A stretch of DNA of 64,000 nucleotides from Allobacillus halotolerans (GTDB lineage Bacteria; Bacillota; Bacilli; Bacillales; Alkalibacillaceae): assembly GCF_018967645.1 (NCBI RefSeq), contig NZ_JAHLZF010000008.1, forward strand, positions 1 to 64,000, written 5' to 3'. Shown here in pieces: positions 34,430 through 42,471 of this stretch. The notes beneath the pieces were generated by a model. That model was not told where the DNA came from and made no database searches. It worked only from the letters and a program-made list of their open reading frames with translations. The translations under genes and the position numbers were made by a program. Position 1 is the first letter of the stretch; each line of letters opens with the position of its first letter.

Positions 34430-37258
34430 TTAGTCAAGCTTAAGTGCTTCTTCAATGATTTGACTTTGTTCTGCTTTGTGAATGTTTGGATCACCAACGG
34501 CAGGTGAAGAACGATCAGGTCTACCTACATATAAGAGATTCTGTTTCTTCTTCATAATATCACGAATTCTGTCGTTGACGAATTCCCAGCTTCCCATATT
34601 CTTCGGCTCTTCTTGAACCCATACAATATCTTCAACATTTTTGTATTTTTTCAGAAGTTCTTTCAGTCGGTCTTCTGGGAATGGATAAATTTGTTCTAAT
34701 CTGACACAATGCAAGCTTTCTGTATTGTCCATGTCCTCTAAAGCTTCTTCAAGGTCGACCATAACTTTTCCGCTACCGATGACTAATCGTTTCACGGACT
34801 CAGGATTATCCCCTGTTTCTTTATGCTCTAAGACAGGCTGGAACTTTCCTTCGCTCAGCTCAGTGCCATCAACGGCAACACGCTGATTACGAATGAGACT
34901 CTTAGGCGTCATCAAAATCAACGGACGAGCGTTTTCTTTTCCAACAATCGCAGCTTGCCTTCTTAATAAATGGAAGTATTGACCGGCAGTCGTCACATTC
35001 GCCACCGTCCAGTTATTTTCTGCTGATAGTTGCAAGTAACGTTCCAAACGTGCACTGGAGTGCTCTGGTCCTTGACCTTCATATCCGTGTGGTAGAAGCA
35101 TAACAAGGCTTGCAATTTGTCCCCATTTAGCTCGACCAGATGAAATGAATTGATCAAAGATTACTTGTGCCACATTCGAGAAATCTCCATACTGTGCTTC
35201 CCATAAGACAAGTGTATCGTCGGTTTGCACACTATAGCCATATTCAAACCCTAAAACCGCTACCTCTGACAATGGGCTGTTATATAAGCTAAAGGAAGCA
35301 TCCACGCCTTCAATACCGTGCATTGGGCTGTACTTTTCATTTGTTTTAACGTCGCGCAAAACGAGATGGCGGTGCGCAAATGTTCCACGCTCGGAATCTT
35401 GACCGGTCATTCGGATTGGTGTACCGTCTTTCAAAATTGTTCCAAAAGCAAGCGCTTCACCAAGAGCCCAATCGACTTTTTGCCCTTCTTCTAATGCATT
35501 CTCACGACGTCTAAGAATTTTTTCAAGTTTTTTGAAGCCAGTAAAACCTTCCGGACGTTTTAACATATCTTCATTTACTTGGTTTAGGACATCCTTATTC
35601 ACTTTTGTTTCAATCGAATCGAGCTCATCTGCAACTCCTTCAGGTAAGGCTGGCACATAAGTTTCATGGATTTCATGCTCTTTCATGCCATTATAAATAT
35701 CCCGAAGTTTTTGAATGGCATCCTCTTTATATTTCATTTGCTCTTCTTCGGAAAGTACTTTTTCTTCTACTAGACGTTTCGCATAAACTTCATACGCTGT
35801 ATCATGCGCATCGATTTCCTGGTATAACAATGGCTGAGTACCACGAGGTTCATCCATTTCGTTATGACCATAACGTCTGTAACCGACTAAATCGATAACG
35901 ACGTCTTTTTGGAACTCTTTACGGTATTGATAAGCAAATTCAACCGCACGAATACAAGCGACCGGATCATCTGCGTTAACGTGTAAAACAGGCATTTCAA
36001 AGCCTTTCGCCAAGTCAGATGCATATTTTGTTGAACGACCTTCTACTTTATCGGTTGTAAAACCGACAAGGTTGTTGGCGATAATATGGACGGCTCCACC
36101 CGTTTTATAACCGTGTAGTTGCGCAAGGTTAAGGGTTTCTGCGACAACACCTTCACCGATAAATGCTGCATCTCCGTGGATTTGTACAGAGAATGATTTA
36201 TTGAAGTCTGGTTTCGCTTCGCCTTTATTTGACCGCTCATCTTGTACGGCACGTGTATATCCTTCAACAATCGGATTGATGAATTCCAAGTGAGAAGGGT
36301 TGTGTCCTAATGTGATCTTCGTTTTTGATTCATCTTGTTTAAAGTTTCCACCAAAGTGGTATTTAACGTCTCCTGTCCAACCATAATTAATCCCTGTTGA
36401 ACCTTCTGAAGGTACTAATTCTTTATTTGGAGAATGAGCAAATTCAGAAAAAATCCTGTCATACGGTTTTCCAAGAATATGAGCCAAGACGTTTAAACGA
36501 CCACGGTGAGCCATGCCCATCATGATGTGTTCAACGGAGTCTTTGTTACTATTTTTAACAAGGTGGTCGAGCATCGGAACCATAACATCAAGGCCTTCAA
36601 TCGAGAAACGTTTTTGAGCAACAAACGTTTTCTGTAAGAATGCCTCAAATCCCTCTACTTCACCTAGTCGTTTTAGTAAATCTTTTTTATCTTCATCTGA
36701 AAAGTCAATTTCAAAAGTTCCTGTTTCAACCTGCTGATAAAGCCATTCGCGCTCTTCATCATCTGGAATATGGTTGAATTCATAGGAGGTTTTTCCTAAA
36801 TACTTTTCTTTCAAATGCTCGATATATTCGTAACCATTATTAATTCCTTTGTGTTCATGACCTGCTAGCAACTTAACATCGATCTTTTTCAAGTCTTCGT
36901 TTGTTAAATTATAACTCTCAAGGTCGATTAGCGAATCATGCGATTGATCATGACCGCCAACTGGATAAATATCTGCACCAAGATGACCATGTCGACGAAT
37001 GGCCTCAACTAACTTCATTGCACTTGTCAACTTTTTCAAGTCAGTAAATGAAGTGGCGCCTCCTGACTGCGGTGCTACTTGGCCACCATCATCGGCATCC
37101 ATCCATTCCGGTGCCCCGTATTGTTCAAAAATATGACGCAGTGATTCATCTACTGCATCCGGGTCGTCTAAAAACAGTTCATATTGCTCTTCAACATAGC
37201 CCATATTGGGACCGTGAAAAGCTTCCCAAATACGATTGCTAGACCCATCCATAGCCAC
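34430..37258 (-). CDS. odhA: 2-oxoglutarate dehydrogenase E1 component
   Basis: I place the start at the GTG at 37258, eight bases after GGGGG; this gives 942 residues against about 944 in B. subtilis. The frame extends 19 codons further without a ribosome site. The N-terminal segment AFHGPNMGYVEEQYELFLDD is the family start. The thiamine diphosphate core includes the GMAHRGRLNVLAHILGKP and HGDAAFIGEGVVAETLNL segments; SSARLERYLQL and the transketolase-like C-terminus follow. It decarboxylates 2-oxoglutarate and succinylates the E2 lipoyl group. The promoter at 37415-37443 should drive odhAB. Confidence 0.96.
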   Translation of the reverse strand: MAMDGSSNRIWEAFHGPNMGYVEEQYELFLDDPDAVDESLRHIFEQYGAPEWMDADDGGQVAPQSGGATSFTDLKKLTSAMKLVEAIRRHGHLGADIYPVGGHDQSHDSLIDLESYNLTNEDLKKIDVKLLAGHEHKGINNGYEYIEHLKEKYLGKTSYEFNHIPDDEEREWLYQQVETGTFEIDFSDEDKKDLLKRLGEVEGFEAFLQKTFVAQKRFSIEGLDVMVPMLDHLVKNSNKDSVEHIMMGMAHRGRLNVLAHILGKPYDRIFSEFAHSPNKELVPSEGSTGINYGWTGDVKYHFGGNFKQDESKTKITLGHNPSHLEFINPIVEGYTRAVQDERSNKGEAKPDFNKSFSVQIHGDAAFIGEGVVAETLNLAQLHGYKTGGAVHIIANNLVGFTTDKVEGRSTKYASDLAKGFEMPVLHVNADDPVACIRAVEFAYQYRKEFQKDVVIDLVGYRRYGHNEMDEPRGTQPLLYQEIDAHDTAYEVYAKRLVEEKVLSEEEQMKYKEDAIQKLRDIYNGMKEHEIHETYVPALPEGVADELDSIETKVNKDVLNQVNEDMLKRPEGFTGFKKLEKILRRRENALEEGQKVDWALGEALAFGTILKDGTPIRMTGQDSERGTFAHRHLVLRDVKTNEKYSPMHGIEGVDASFSLYNSPLSEVAVLGFEYGYSVQTDDTLVLWEAQYGDFSNVAQVIFDQFISSGRAKWGQIASLVMLLPHGYEGQGPEHSSARLERYLQLSAENNWTVANVTTAGQYFHLLRRQAAIVGKENARPLILMTPKSLIRNQRVAVDGTELSEGKFQPVLEHKETGDNPESVKRLVIGSGKVMVDLEEALEDMDNTESLHCVRLEQIYPFPEDRLKELLKKYKNVEDIVWVQEEPKNMGSWEFVNDRIRDIMKKKQNLLYVGRPDRSSPAVGDPNIHKAEQSQIIEEALKLD

Positions 37259-37414
37259 GATTACTACCCCCATCAATTTTGGACTGTTCATCCAATTGTC
37301 CTTAATGATTTTCATGTCGTTTATCCGCTCGAATATCCATTACACGTTTACCCGTAGATTAGGATTTACAAACTAACTGGAAGTCCGAGTGGAAAACGGC
37401 TTTATCCTCCAACT

Positions 37415-37443
37415 AGTATATATGATAACTGCTTAAGAGTGAA
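37415..37443 (-). promoter_or_regulatory. Vegetative promoter of odhAB
   Basis: Minus strand: TTCACT (37438-37443), 17 bases, TATACT (37415-37420). An inverted repeat TGAGTC...GACTCA (37449-37477) lies just upstream of the -35; it could be a regulator site or a weak hairpin behind the preceding gene. Confidence 0.6.
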
Positions 37444-37502
37444 GGATTTGAGTCGAAATTTCACTACTTTTGACTCAGCCTTTCAATGTTCAGAAAATTA
37501 AA

Positions 37503-39149
37503 TTAACTGTGCGTATAATTTTTAATAATTTTTTCCAAATTAGTTTGAAATTGAAGTTCTTTTTTTGAAAGTTTCGGCAATAATTTCCGTTCATACCAAT
37601 CACTTAAGTTACCATATTTATACACCCATAGTTTTATACTCTTCCGACAGACGTATTCTCTCACTTTTTCCGGTAAATCTTTGAGCTGAACCGTCATATT
37701 TTGTCGAACGAAGTTTTCATGAATAACGGTTAGAAATTCGTCATCGTTTCTATTATCTCGATTGAGGTAATCTTGTGTAATCCTTTCTACGAATTCTTCC
37801 TCCTGCTCAGCGAACTTCCTTAAAAGAAAGCGTTCAAGTTGCATGTAGAAATATCGCTTCCCTTGCTTGATTGCTGTTTGAAATTTTTCTTTTTCTGTCG
37901 CATGCAGTCTTAGATCAGTATTCACTTCGTGTGAGAGTAAGTCGAGTAACTGTTCAGCAGTCACGATCCCTTTCCGACTCGTCATTACAATTGAAAGGAT
38001 ATGAAAGATAATCCTAGAATCTAACCCTTCCATACCTTCTTCATTGAATTCTTGTTTCAACGATTCATAAGGAGGTAGCTTATGTTGATAAAGCGAAATT
38101 TTTTCAAGCTTCGTGATCTCTTGCCGGCTCGAATGCATTCTGGAATAAATAACGGTAGCAGCAAGTGATTCTAAAGCAAATGGTTGAATACGTGATAAGT
38201 CTTTTTCCGTTAATTTTGTTTCATATAATCTCACCTCTTCACTGAGATCTAGATTATAAGGAACACGTTGGAGAATCATTCGGCTCGTCAAAGGCTTATT
38301 TTCCGATGACGTCATAATTTGTTGAAAATCTTCAGGATTACTATGACCAATAATGATTAAGTCACTATGAATCATTGCTTGGCGGGAAATTTTATATTGC
38401 TGTTCTTCTGTGACAGATAGCAATGGATAGAGCAATTTTGGCGATAGCTTAAACAGTTCTTGCAATTCCAAAATGCCCTGATTTCCTACTTGAAGTTCTC
38501 CGTCATATCGGTAAGCGTATGGGTGGGATTGCGATCCATAAGTTGTAATTGTCGAAAAATCCACCTCTCCCATTAAATCAGAAATTTCTTGTACTTGTGG
38601 ATCGCCTGGTAGGAAAGTGCCAATTCCTCTTCGTTCATTTTCTGAAATTGTCATTCGTTCGACAGGAATTTTTCGCCAGTCACCCTCCCATTCGACGGTA
38701 AGTTTATGTAAATTTAATGGTGAGAGCTCACCACGAACTTCGTAGCCAGTAACACGTTTAATTGTATTTCGAATAGGTATTGGCAGTGCATGAAGTGGAT
38801 TTTCATTGAGTGGACAACCCAAAATTCGATAAACTGCTCCTTGGTCTGTGGTCGAAAAGTCACTCAATGCTTTTTTGAGAAATTGGACTAACGTTGATTT
38901 CCCACTTCCAGGCGGGCCGACCAGCACGAGCATCCTTTTACGGACATCATAACCTTTTGCTGCAGGACGGAAATAACGGTCGATTAACTGTTGCAACAAT
39001 TCATTCATGCCAAAGAGCTGTCGATGTTTATTCTTTTTCATCGCATCCTGAATCGCCAAATAAAGCCGCTCATGACTCGTCCGCGGAATAATGTTTCCTT
39101 GCAATATTTCTTCAACATATGTTTCTAATGTAAGCGAATCTGTTGTCAT
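37503..39149 (-). CDS. Short, divergent PrkA-family protein (AAA/kinase)
   Basis: 548 residues against about 631 for B. subtilis PrkA; the ATG follows GAAGGAGG. Walker A GPPGSGKSTLV (78-88) replaces the usual PrkA loop. The segments that follow match PrkA in order: GEVDFSTITTYGSQSHPYAY, then GNQGILELQELFKLSPKLLY and YPLLSVTEEQQYKI, then LIIIGHSNPEDFQ and SRMILQRVPYNLDLSEEVRL. PrkA is an AAA protein described as a Ser/Thr kinase or protease acting with DUF444 and SpoVR proteins in sporulation or stress. The size and divergence suggest a second, reduced paralogue. No partner is adjacent, but relatives of both lie 11 kb and 30 kb away on the same strand. Confidence 0.78.
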   Translation of the reverse strand: MTTDSLTLETYVEEILQGNIIPRTSHERLYLAIQDAMKKNKHRQLFGMNELLQQLIDRYFRPAAKGYDVRKRMLVLVGPPGSGKSTLVQFLKKALSDFSTTDQGAVYRILGCPLNENPLHALPIPIRNTIKRVTGYEVRGELSPLNLHKLTVEWEGDWRKIPVERMTISENERRGIGTFLPGDPQVQEISDLMGEVDFSTITTYGSQSHPYAYRYDGELQVGNQGILELQELFKLSPKLLYPLLSVTEEQQYKISRQAMIHSDLIIIGHSNPEDFQQIMTSSENKPLTSRMILQRVPYNLDLSEEVRLYETKLTEKDLSRIQPFALESLAATVIYSRMHSSRQEITKLEKISLYQHKLPPYESLKQEFNEEGMEGLDSRIIFHILSIVMTSRKGIVTAEQLLDLLSHEVNTDLRLHATEKEKFQTAIKQGKRYFYMQLERFLLRKFAEQEEEFVERITQDYLNRDNRNDDEFLTVIHENFVRQNMTVQLKDLPEKVREYVCRKSIKLWVYKYGNLSDWYERKLLPKLSKKELQFQTNLEKIIKNYTHS

Positions 39150-39263
39150 CGTAAGCCTCCTTCAATAAAGACTCTTCTATACTTTATTCCATGCGAATCG
39201 TTTCTTTTCATGAATAGTGTAAAGAATTTCACGAACTTTATTTGACTTTTCTTTGGGTTATAG

Positions 39264-39292
39264 TTCACAACTGAATAAATTTCAGCTATAAT
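39264..39292 (+). promoter_or_regulatory. Vegetative promoter of the 26-residue membrane peptide gene
   Basis: TTCACA (39264-39269), 17 bases, TATAAT (39287-39292). It lies 40 bases upstream of the small ATG. Confidence 0.75.
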
Positions 39293-39331
39293 CAAATCAT
39301 AAAGTATGCTTAAAGAAGAGGTGGATGCTAC

Positions 39332-39412
39332 ATGAATCTCGCACTAATTATTGGCGTATGTATTACATTTCTTGTTTCAATCTTCGCATCAGGTTATGAA
39401 GCAAAACGCTAA
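39332..39412 (+). CDS. 26-residue single-span membrane peptide
   Basis: ATG at 39332 follows AAGAGGTGG by seven bases. The peptide starts MNLALIIGVCITFLVSIF and ends ASGYEAKR: one hydrophobic helix with a short charged C-terminus. A near-consensus promoter lies upstream and a perfect 15-bp terminator begins 18 bases after the stop, so this is a complete small transcription unit. I do not recognise the family. Such peptides often regulate membrane complexes or transporters, but nothing here says which. Its divergent neighbour is the PrkA-like gene. Confidence 0.75.
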   Translation: MNLALIIGVCITFLVSIFASGYEAKR

Positions 39413-39430
39413 TTTCCATTATGAAAAAAT

Positions 39431-39473
39431 ACACCAGCCATCGAAATTGATTCGATGGCTGGTGTTTTTATTT
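39431..39473. terminator. Shared terminator of the small peptide gene and trmL
   Basis: A perfect 15-bp stem (ACACCAGCCATCGAA with TTCGATGGCTGGTGT) with a five-base loop has T-runs on both sides (TTTTTATTT on plus, ATTTTTTC on minus). It can end both convergent transcripts. Confidence 0.9.
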
Positions 39474-39476
39474 GCC

Positions 39477-39950
39477 TTACGTTAAATTCGGAAAACCTTG
39501 TTGGCGGAGTGCTTCATATACGATAATTGCTGCCGTATTTGACAAATTAAGTGACCGCACCTTGTCATTCATGTGAATCCGCAAACAGCGATCTTCTTTT
39601 CCTTCGAGCAATGTTGTCGGAATTCCGTCCGTTTCCCTTCCGAATACGAAGAATATCTCTTCTTCCCGATCACTGAAATCATAATCAGTATAATGTTTGG
39701 TGCCAAAGTTTTCTATATAATAATAACTGCCTGTCGGGAAAGTTTCGTATAATTCTTCAATCGAATCATAGTAGTGAATATTTACGTCATGCCAATAATC
39801 CAATCCAGCCCGCTTCAGCATTTTATCTTCAGTTGAAAATCCAAGTGGACGAATCAAATGCAACTCCGTCCCTGTTGCAAGCACCGTCCGAGCAATATTT
39901 CCTGTATTCGCTGGAATCTCTGGTTGATATAAAACAATATGTAACCCCAT
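39477..39950 (-). CDS. trmL: tRNA (cytidine/uridine-34 2'-O)-methyltransferase TrmL
   Basis: 157 residues, the usual size of this SPOUT-class enzyme (YibK/CspR). It methylates the wobble ribose of tRNA-Leu species with SAM. The start YQPEIPANTGNIARTVLATG and the C-terminal knot segment RIHMNDKVRSLNLSNTAAII are family hallmarks. The ATG follows AAGAGGTG. Monocistronic, ending in the shared hairpin. Confidence 0.95.
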   Translation of the reverse strand: MGLHIVLYQPEIPANTGNIARTVLATGTELHLIRPLGFSTEDKMLKRAGLDYWHDVNIHYYDSIEELYETFPTGSYYYIENFGTKHYTDYDFSDREEEIFFVFGRETDGIPTTLLEGKEDRCLRIHMNDKVRSLNLSNTAAIIVYEALRQQGFPNLT

Positions 39951-40054
39951 AATATATACACCTCTTAAGCTTAGTTGAACGGAAATATTATATCATAATT
40001 TATGTTGTAATTATCAGTGGTAATTATTTTTGTTCAAAGCGCCCAACACAACTT

Positions 40055-40576
40055 TTATTGTACATCCACATTCTCAATTGCTAGAAGTTTCTCTTTACGG
40101 TCCAATCCTCCACGATATCCTGTTAATTTTTTATTCGCACCAATCACCCGATGACATGGAACGATAATGGATAATGGATTTTTATTAATCGCACCGCCAA
40201 CCGCTCGGACCGCTTTTGGGTTGTCGATCTTTTGTGCAATTTCTTTATACGTCGCGGTTTCACCATAAGGAATGGAACAAAGTGCCTTCCACACCTTTTG
40301 TTGAAAAGGAGTTCCAAATAATACCATTGGCGTCGTAAAAGATTTATTTTGATGGAAAAAATATTGGTTGAGTTCCTCGATCGTCTGCTGGAACGCTTGA
40401 TCATCTGTATGCAAAGGGACTTTTGGTAGATTTCTATTTTTCCATTGATCAATCCAGTCCATTTTTTCCTCTAAAGAGCCGTGTTCAATAAAATATAGCG
40501 TGTTTGCCTGTCCACCTAATACAAGTTTGCCAATTGGCGAATCAATTTCTCGAATGACCAAGGAATTAGCTGACAT
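40055..40576 (-). CDS. ogt: Methylated-DNA-protein-cysteine methyltransferase
   Basis: 173 residues from the ATG at 40576, six bases after AAGGGGG; the longer upstream frame has no site. The one-use DNA repair protein removes alkyl groups from O6-alkylguanine onto its active cysteine in IVPCHRVIG. Upstream, the helix-turn-helix segment GTPFQQKVWKALCSIPYGET is intact. Length agrees with B. subtilis Ogt (about 165). No ada-type regulator is adjacent. Confidence 0.95.
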   Translation of the reverse strand: MSANSLVIREIDSPIGKLVLGGQANTLYFIEHGSLEEKMDWIDQWKNRNLPKVPLHTDDQAFQQTIEELNQYFFHQNKSFTTPMVLFGTPFQQKVWKALCSIPYGETATYKEIAQKIDNPKAVRAVGGAINKNPLSIIVPCHRVIGANKKLTGYRGGLDRKEKLLAIENVDVQ

Positions 40577-40701
40577 TTTCATCCCCCTTCCGTATAGTCG
40601 CCACTTCAAAATAAAAATTAAGAGGCTGGGATTTACGCATACATACAATCAGCATAGCCGAAATCTCGACTACCACTTCGGAAAAATAATTCGCTAATGA
40701 A

Positions 40702-40747
40702 AAATCCGAACCGATTCGCATATTTATGAATCGCCGTTCGGATTTTT
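40702..40747 (-). terminator. Terminator downstream of array 3 (queG transcript)
   Basis: Stem AATCCGAAC/GTTCGGATT with a continued inner pairing GATTC/GAATC is flanked by A and T runs. On minus it ends TTTTTC. It lies about 540 bases after the queG stop, so array 3 may be part of a long 3' untranslated region. Confidence 0.75.
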
Positions 40748-40872
40748 TACTAAACTGTCTTTGATCTTGTCGCTTTCGATTTGAATGGCCTTTCGTTGTA
40801 ATCTCCGCGTACGTCAAAGAATTTGCAGGAGACCAGCCATCGAATGAGGCGTGACGCCCGGTGAACATGTGG

Positions 40873-41250
40873 AGCCGCTCGATAAACACTGCGAGCCGCT
40901 CGACAAATGCCGCCAACCGCTCGATAAACGCTGCCAACCGCTCGACAAACGACGACAACCGCTCGACAAACGACGACAACCGCTCGATAAACGACGACAA
41001 CCGCTCGATAAACGACGACAACCGCTCGACAAACGACGACAACCGCTCGATAAACGACGACAACCGCTCGATAAACACTGCCAACCGCTCGATAAACACT
41101 GCCAACCGCTCGACAAACGACGACAACCGCTCAATAAACGCCGCGAACCGCTCGACAAATGCCGACAACCGCTCAACAAACGCCGGCGAAACGCTCGACA
41201 AATGCCGCCAACCGCTCGATAAACGTATCGAGCCGCCCGACAAATGTGGC
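40873..41250. repeat. 21-bp minisatellite, array 3 (about eighteen units)
   Basis: About eighteen 21-bp units of the type AACCGCTCGAYAAACGACGAC; the variable part is the last five bases (ACGAC, ACTGC, ACGCC). One length change near 41187 shifts the frame of the last units. It is the inverted counterpart of array 1: in translation both give the same NRSTN heptad. It fills the gap between the queG stop (41284) and the terminator at 40702-40747. Six-frame translations give long but sourceless frames. Confidence 0.95.
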
Positions 41251-41283
41251 GACTCGTTCCTTCTTCTGGCGCAGTCTCTTTTA

Positions 41284-42429
41284 TTATATCGCACGTTCTT
41301 GTTTTGTTAATGCTATGCCTTTGTTCATTTCTTCCAAAACATCTTCATCTGTCTCTTTTTTCATCGCTGCTTCAATCAGCTCTTTTGCTTCCATTGTTCC
41401 AATTTTACCAATTGCCCATGCAGCAGTTCCTCGAATGACTGGTCGTGGATCTTTGTGCATTAAGTCATTCAACGTATCAACTGCTGTTTCGTCGCGGTAA
41501 TGCGCTAAGGCAATAATGGCGTTCCGCTGTAAAGGTTTTTTACCACGCCAAGAGCCGGCCATGTAGCCGAATTTTTCTCTGAATTCTCGATTCGATATTG
41601 TCAACAGTGGTATCAAACGCGGTTTCACCAGTTCAGGGTCTGGTTCCAGTTCTTCATGCAAATGAAAATCCATTCCTTTATTTTTCGGACAAACTAGCTG
41701 ACATGTATCACAGCCATAGAGACGATTGCCTAGTTTTGAACGGAATTCATCAGGTAGAAAGCTTTTCGTCAATGTTTGAAACGCGATACAGCGAGAGGCG
41801 TTCAATTGACCTCCCTCAACTAAAGCTCCAGTCGGGCAAGCATCGACACAAATATTGCAATCACCGCACCCATCCTCGACGGGTTGATCTGGCTCAAATG
41901 GGATGTTGGTAATGAGTTCGCCTAAGTAAACATAGGAACCGTATTCTTCAGTTATTAAAGCACAGTTTTTCCCGACAAATCCAACGCCCGCACGTTCAGC
42001 AACTGCACGATCATGCAATTCACCGGTGTCAACCATCGCTTTTGTCGCGACACCTTCGACCTTCTGATGTAAAAATTCTTCCAATAAACGTAATTTTTCT
42101 CGCAAAACATCATGATAATCTTTACCCCAAGAAGCTCTGGCAAAAAAGCCGCGTCGATCTCCTTTACGGCTTTTCGGCGCATCTTTCATTCTTGAAGGAT
42201 AAGCAATCGCAATCGATATAATCGACTGTGCTTTTGGTAACAGCTTGGTAGGAGTGGTCCGCTCTTCAATCGAACCCTTTTCAAATCCTGACTGATAACC
42301 GAGCGATTGTTGAACTAATAATCGTTGCTTCAACGTATCGAAAGTATCCGCAGAAGCAAATCCGATCTTTTGGATGTTTACTTCAGCCCCGTATTCTAGT
42401 AATTCTTGTTTCAATTGATTAAAGTCCAT
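41284..42429 (-). CDS. queG: Epoxyqueuosine reductase QueG
   Basis: 381 residues from the ATG at 42429 (AAAGGAGGA upstream). The enzyme performs the last step of queuosine synthesis in tRNA, using cobalamin and two [4Fe-4S] clusters. The cluster ligands are visible: CGDCNICVDACPTGAL, the isolated Cys in ASRCIAFQT, and GCDTCQLVCPKN. The N-terminal half holds the cobalamin domain (GKNCALITEEYGSYVYLGEL). The C-terminus has HEAT-like repeats. Other queuosine genes are not nearby. A cobalamin-binding protein gene is in this window but about 37 kb away. Confidence 0.95.
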   Translation of the reverse strand: MDFNQLKQELLEYGAEVNIQKIGFASADTFDTLKQRLLVQQSLGYQSGFEKGSIEERTTPTKLLPKAQSIISIAIAYPSRMKDAPKSRKGDRRGFFARASWGKDYHDVLREKLRLLEEFLHQKVEGVATKAMVDTGELHDRAVAERAGVGFVGKNCALITEEYGSYVYLGELITNIPFEPDQPVEDGCGDCNICVDACPTGALVEGGQLNASRCIAFQTLTKSFLPDEFRSKLGNRLYGCDTCQLVCPKNKGMDFHLHEELEPDPELVKPRLIPLLTISNREFREKFGYMAGSWRGKKPLQRNAIIALAHYRDETAVDTLNDLMHKDPRPVIRGTAAWAIGKIGTMEAKELIEAAMKKETDEDVLEEMNKGIALTKQERAI

Positions 42430-42471
42430 GACCACTCCTCCTTTCTATTATCATTTGAATTTATTCGCTTT

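Noticed and set aside
33840-34433. 197-residue plus-strand frame, Ser-rich
   Set aside because: Antisense to the acidic linkers of odhB; Ser-rich composition mirrors Glu/Lys codons.
40566-41310. Frames up to 242 residues over array 3 on both strands
   Set aside because: Several overlapping frames are open simultaneously in the same repeats, one running into the ogt upstream region; none has a ribosome site.
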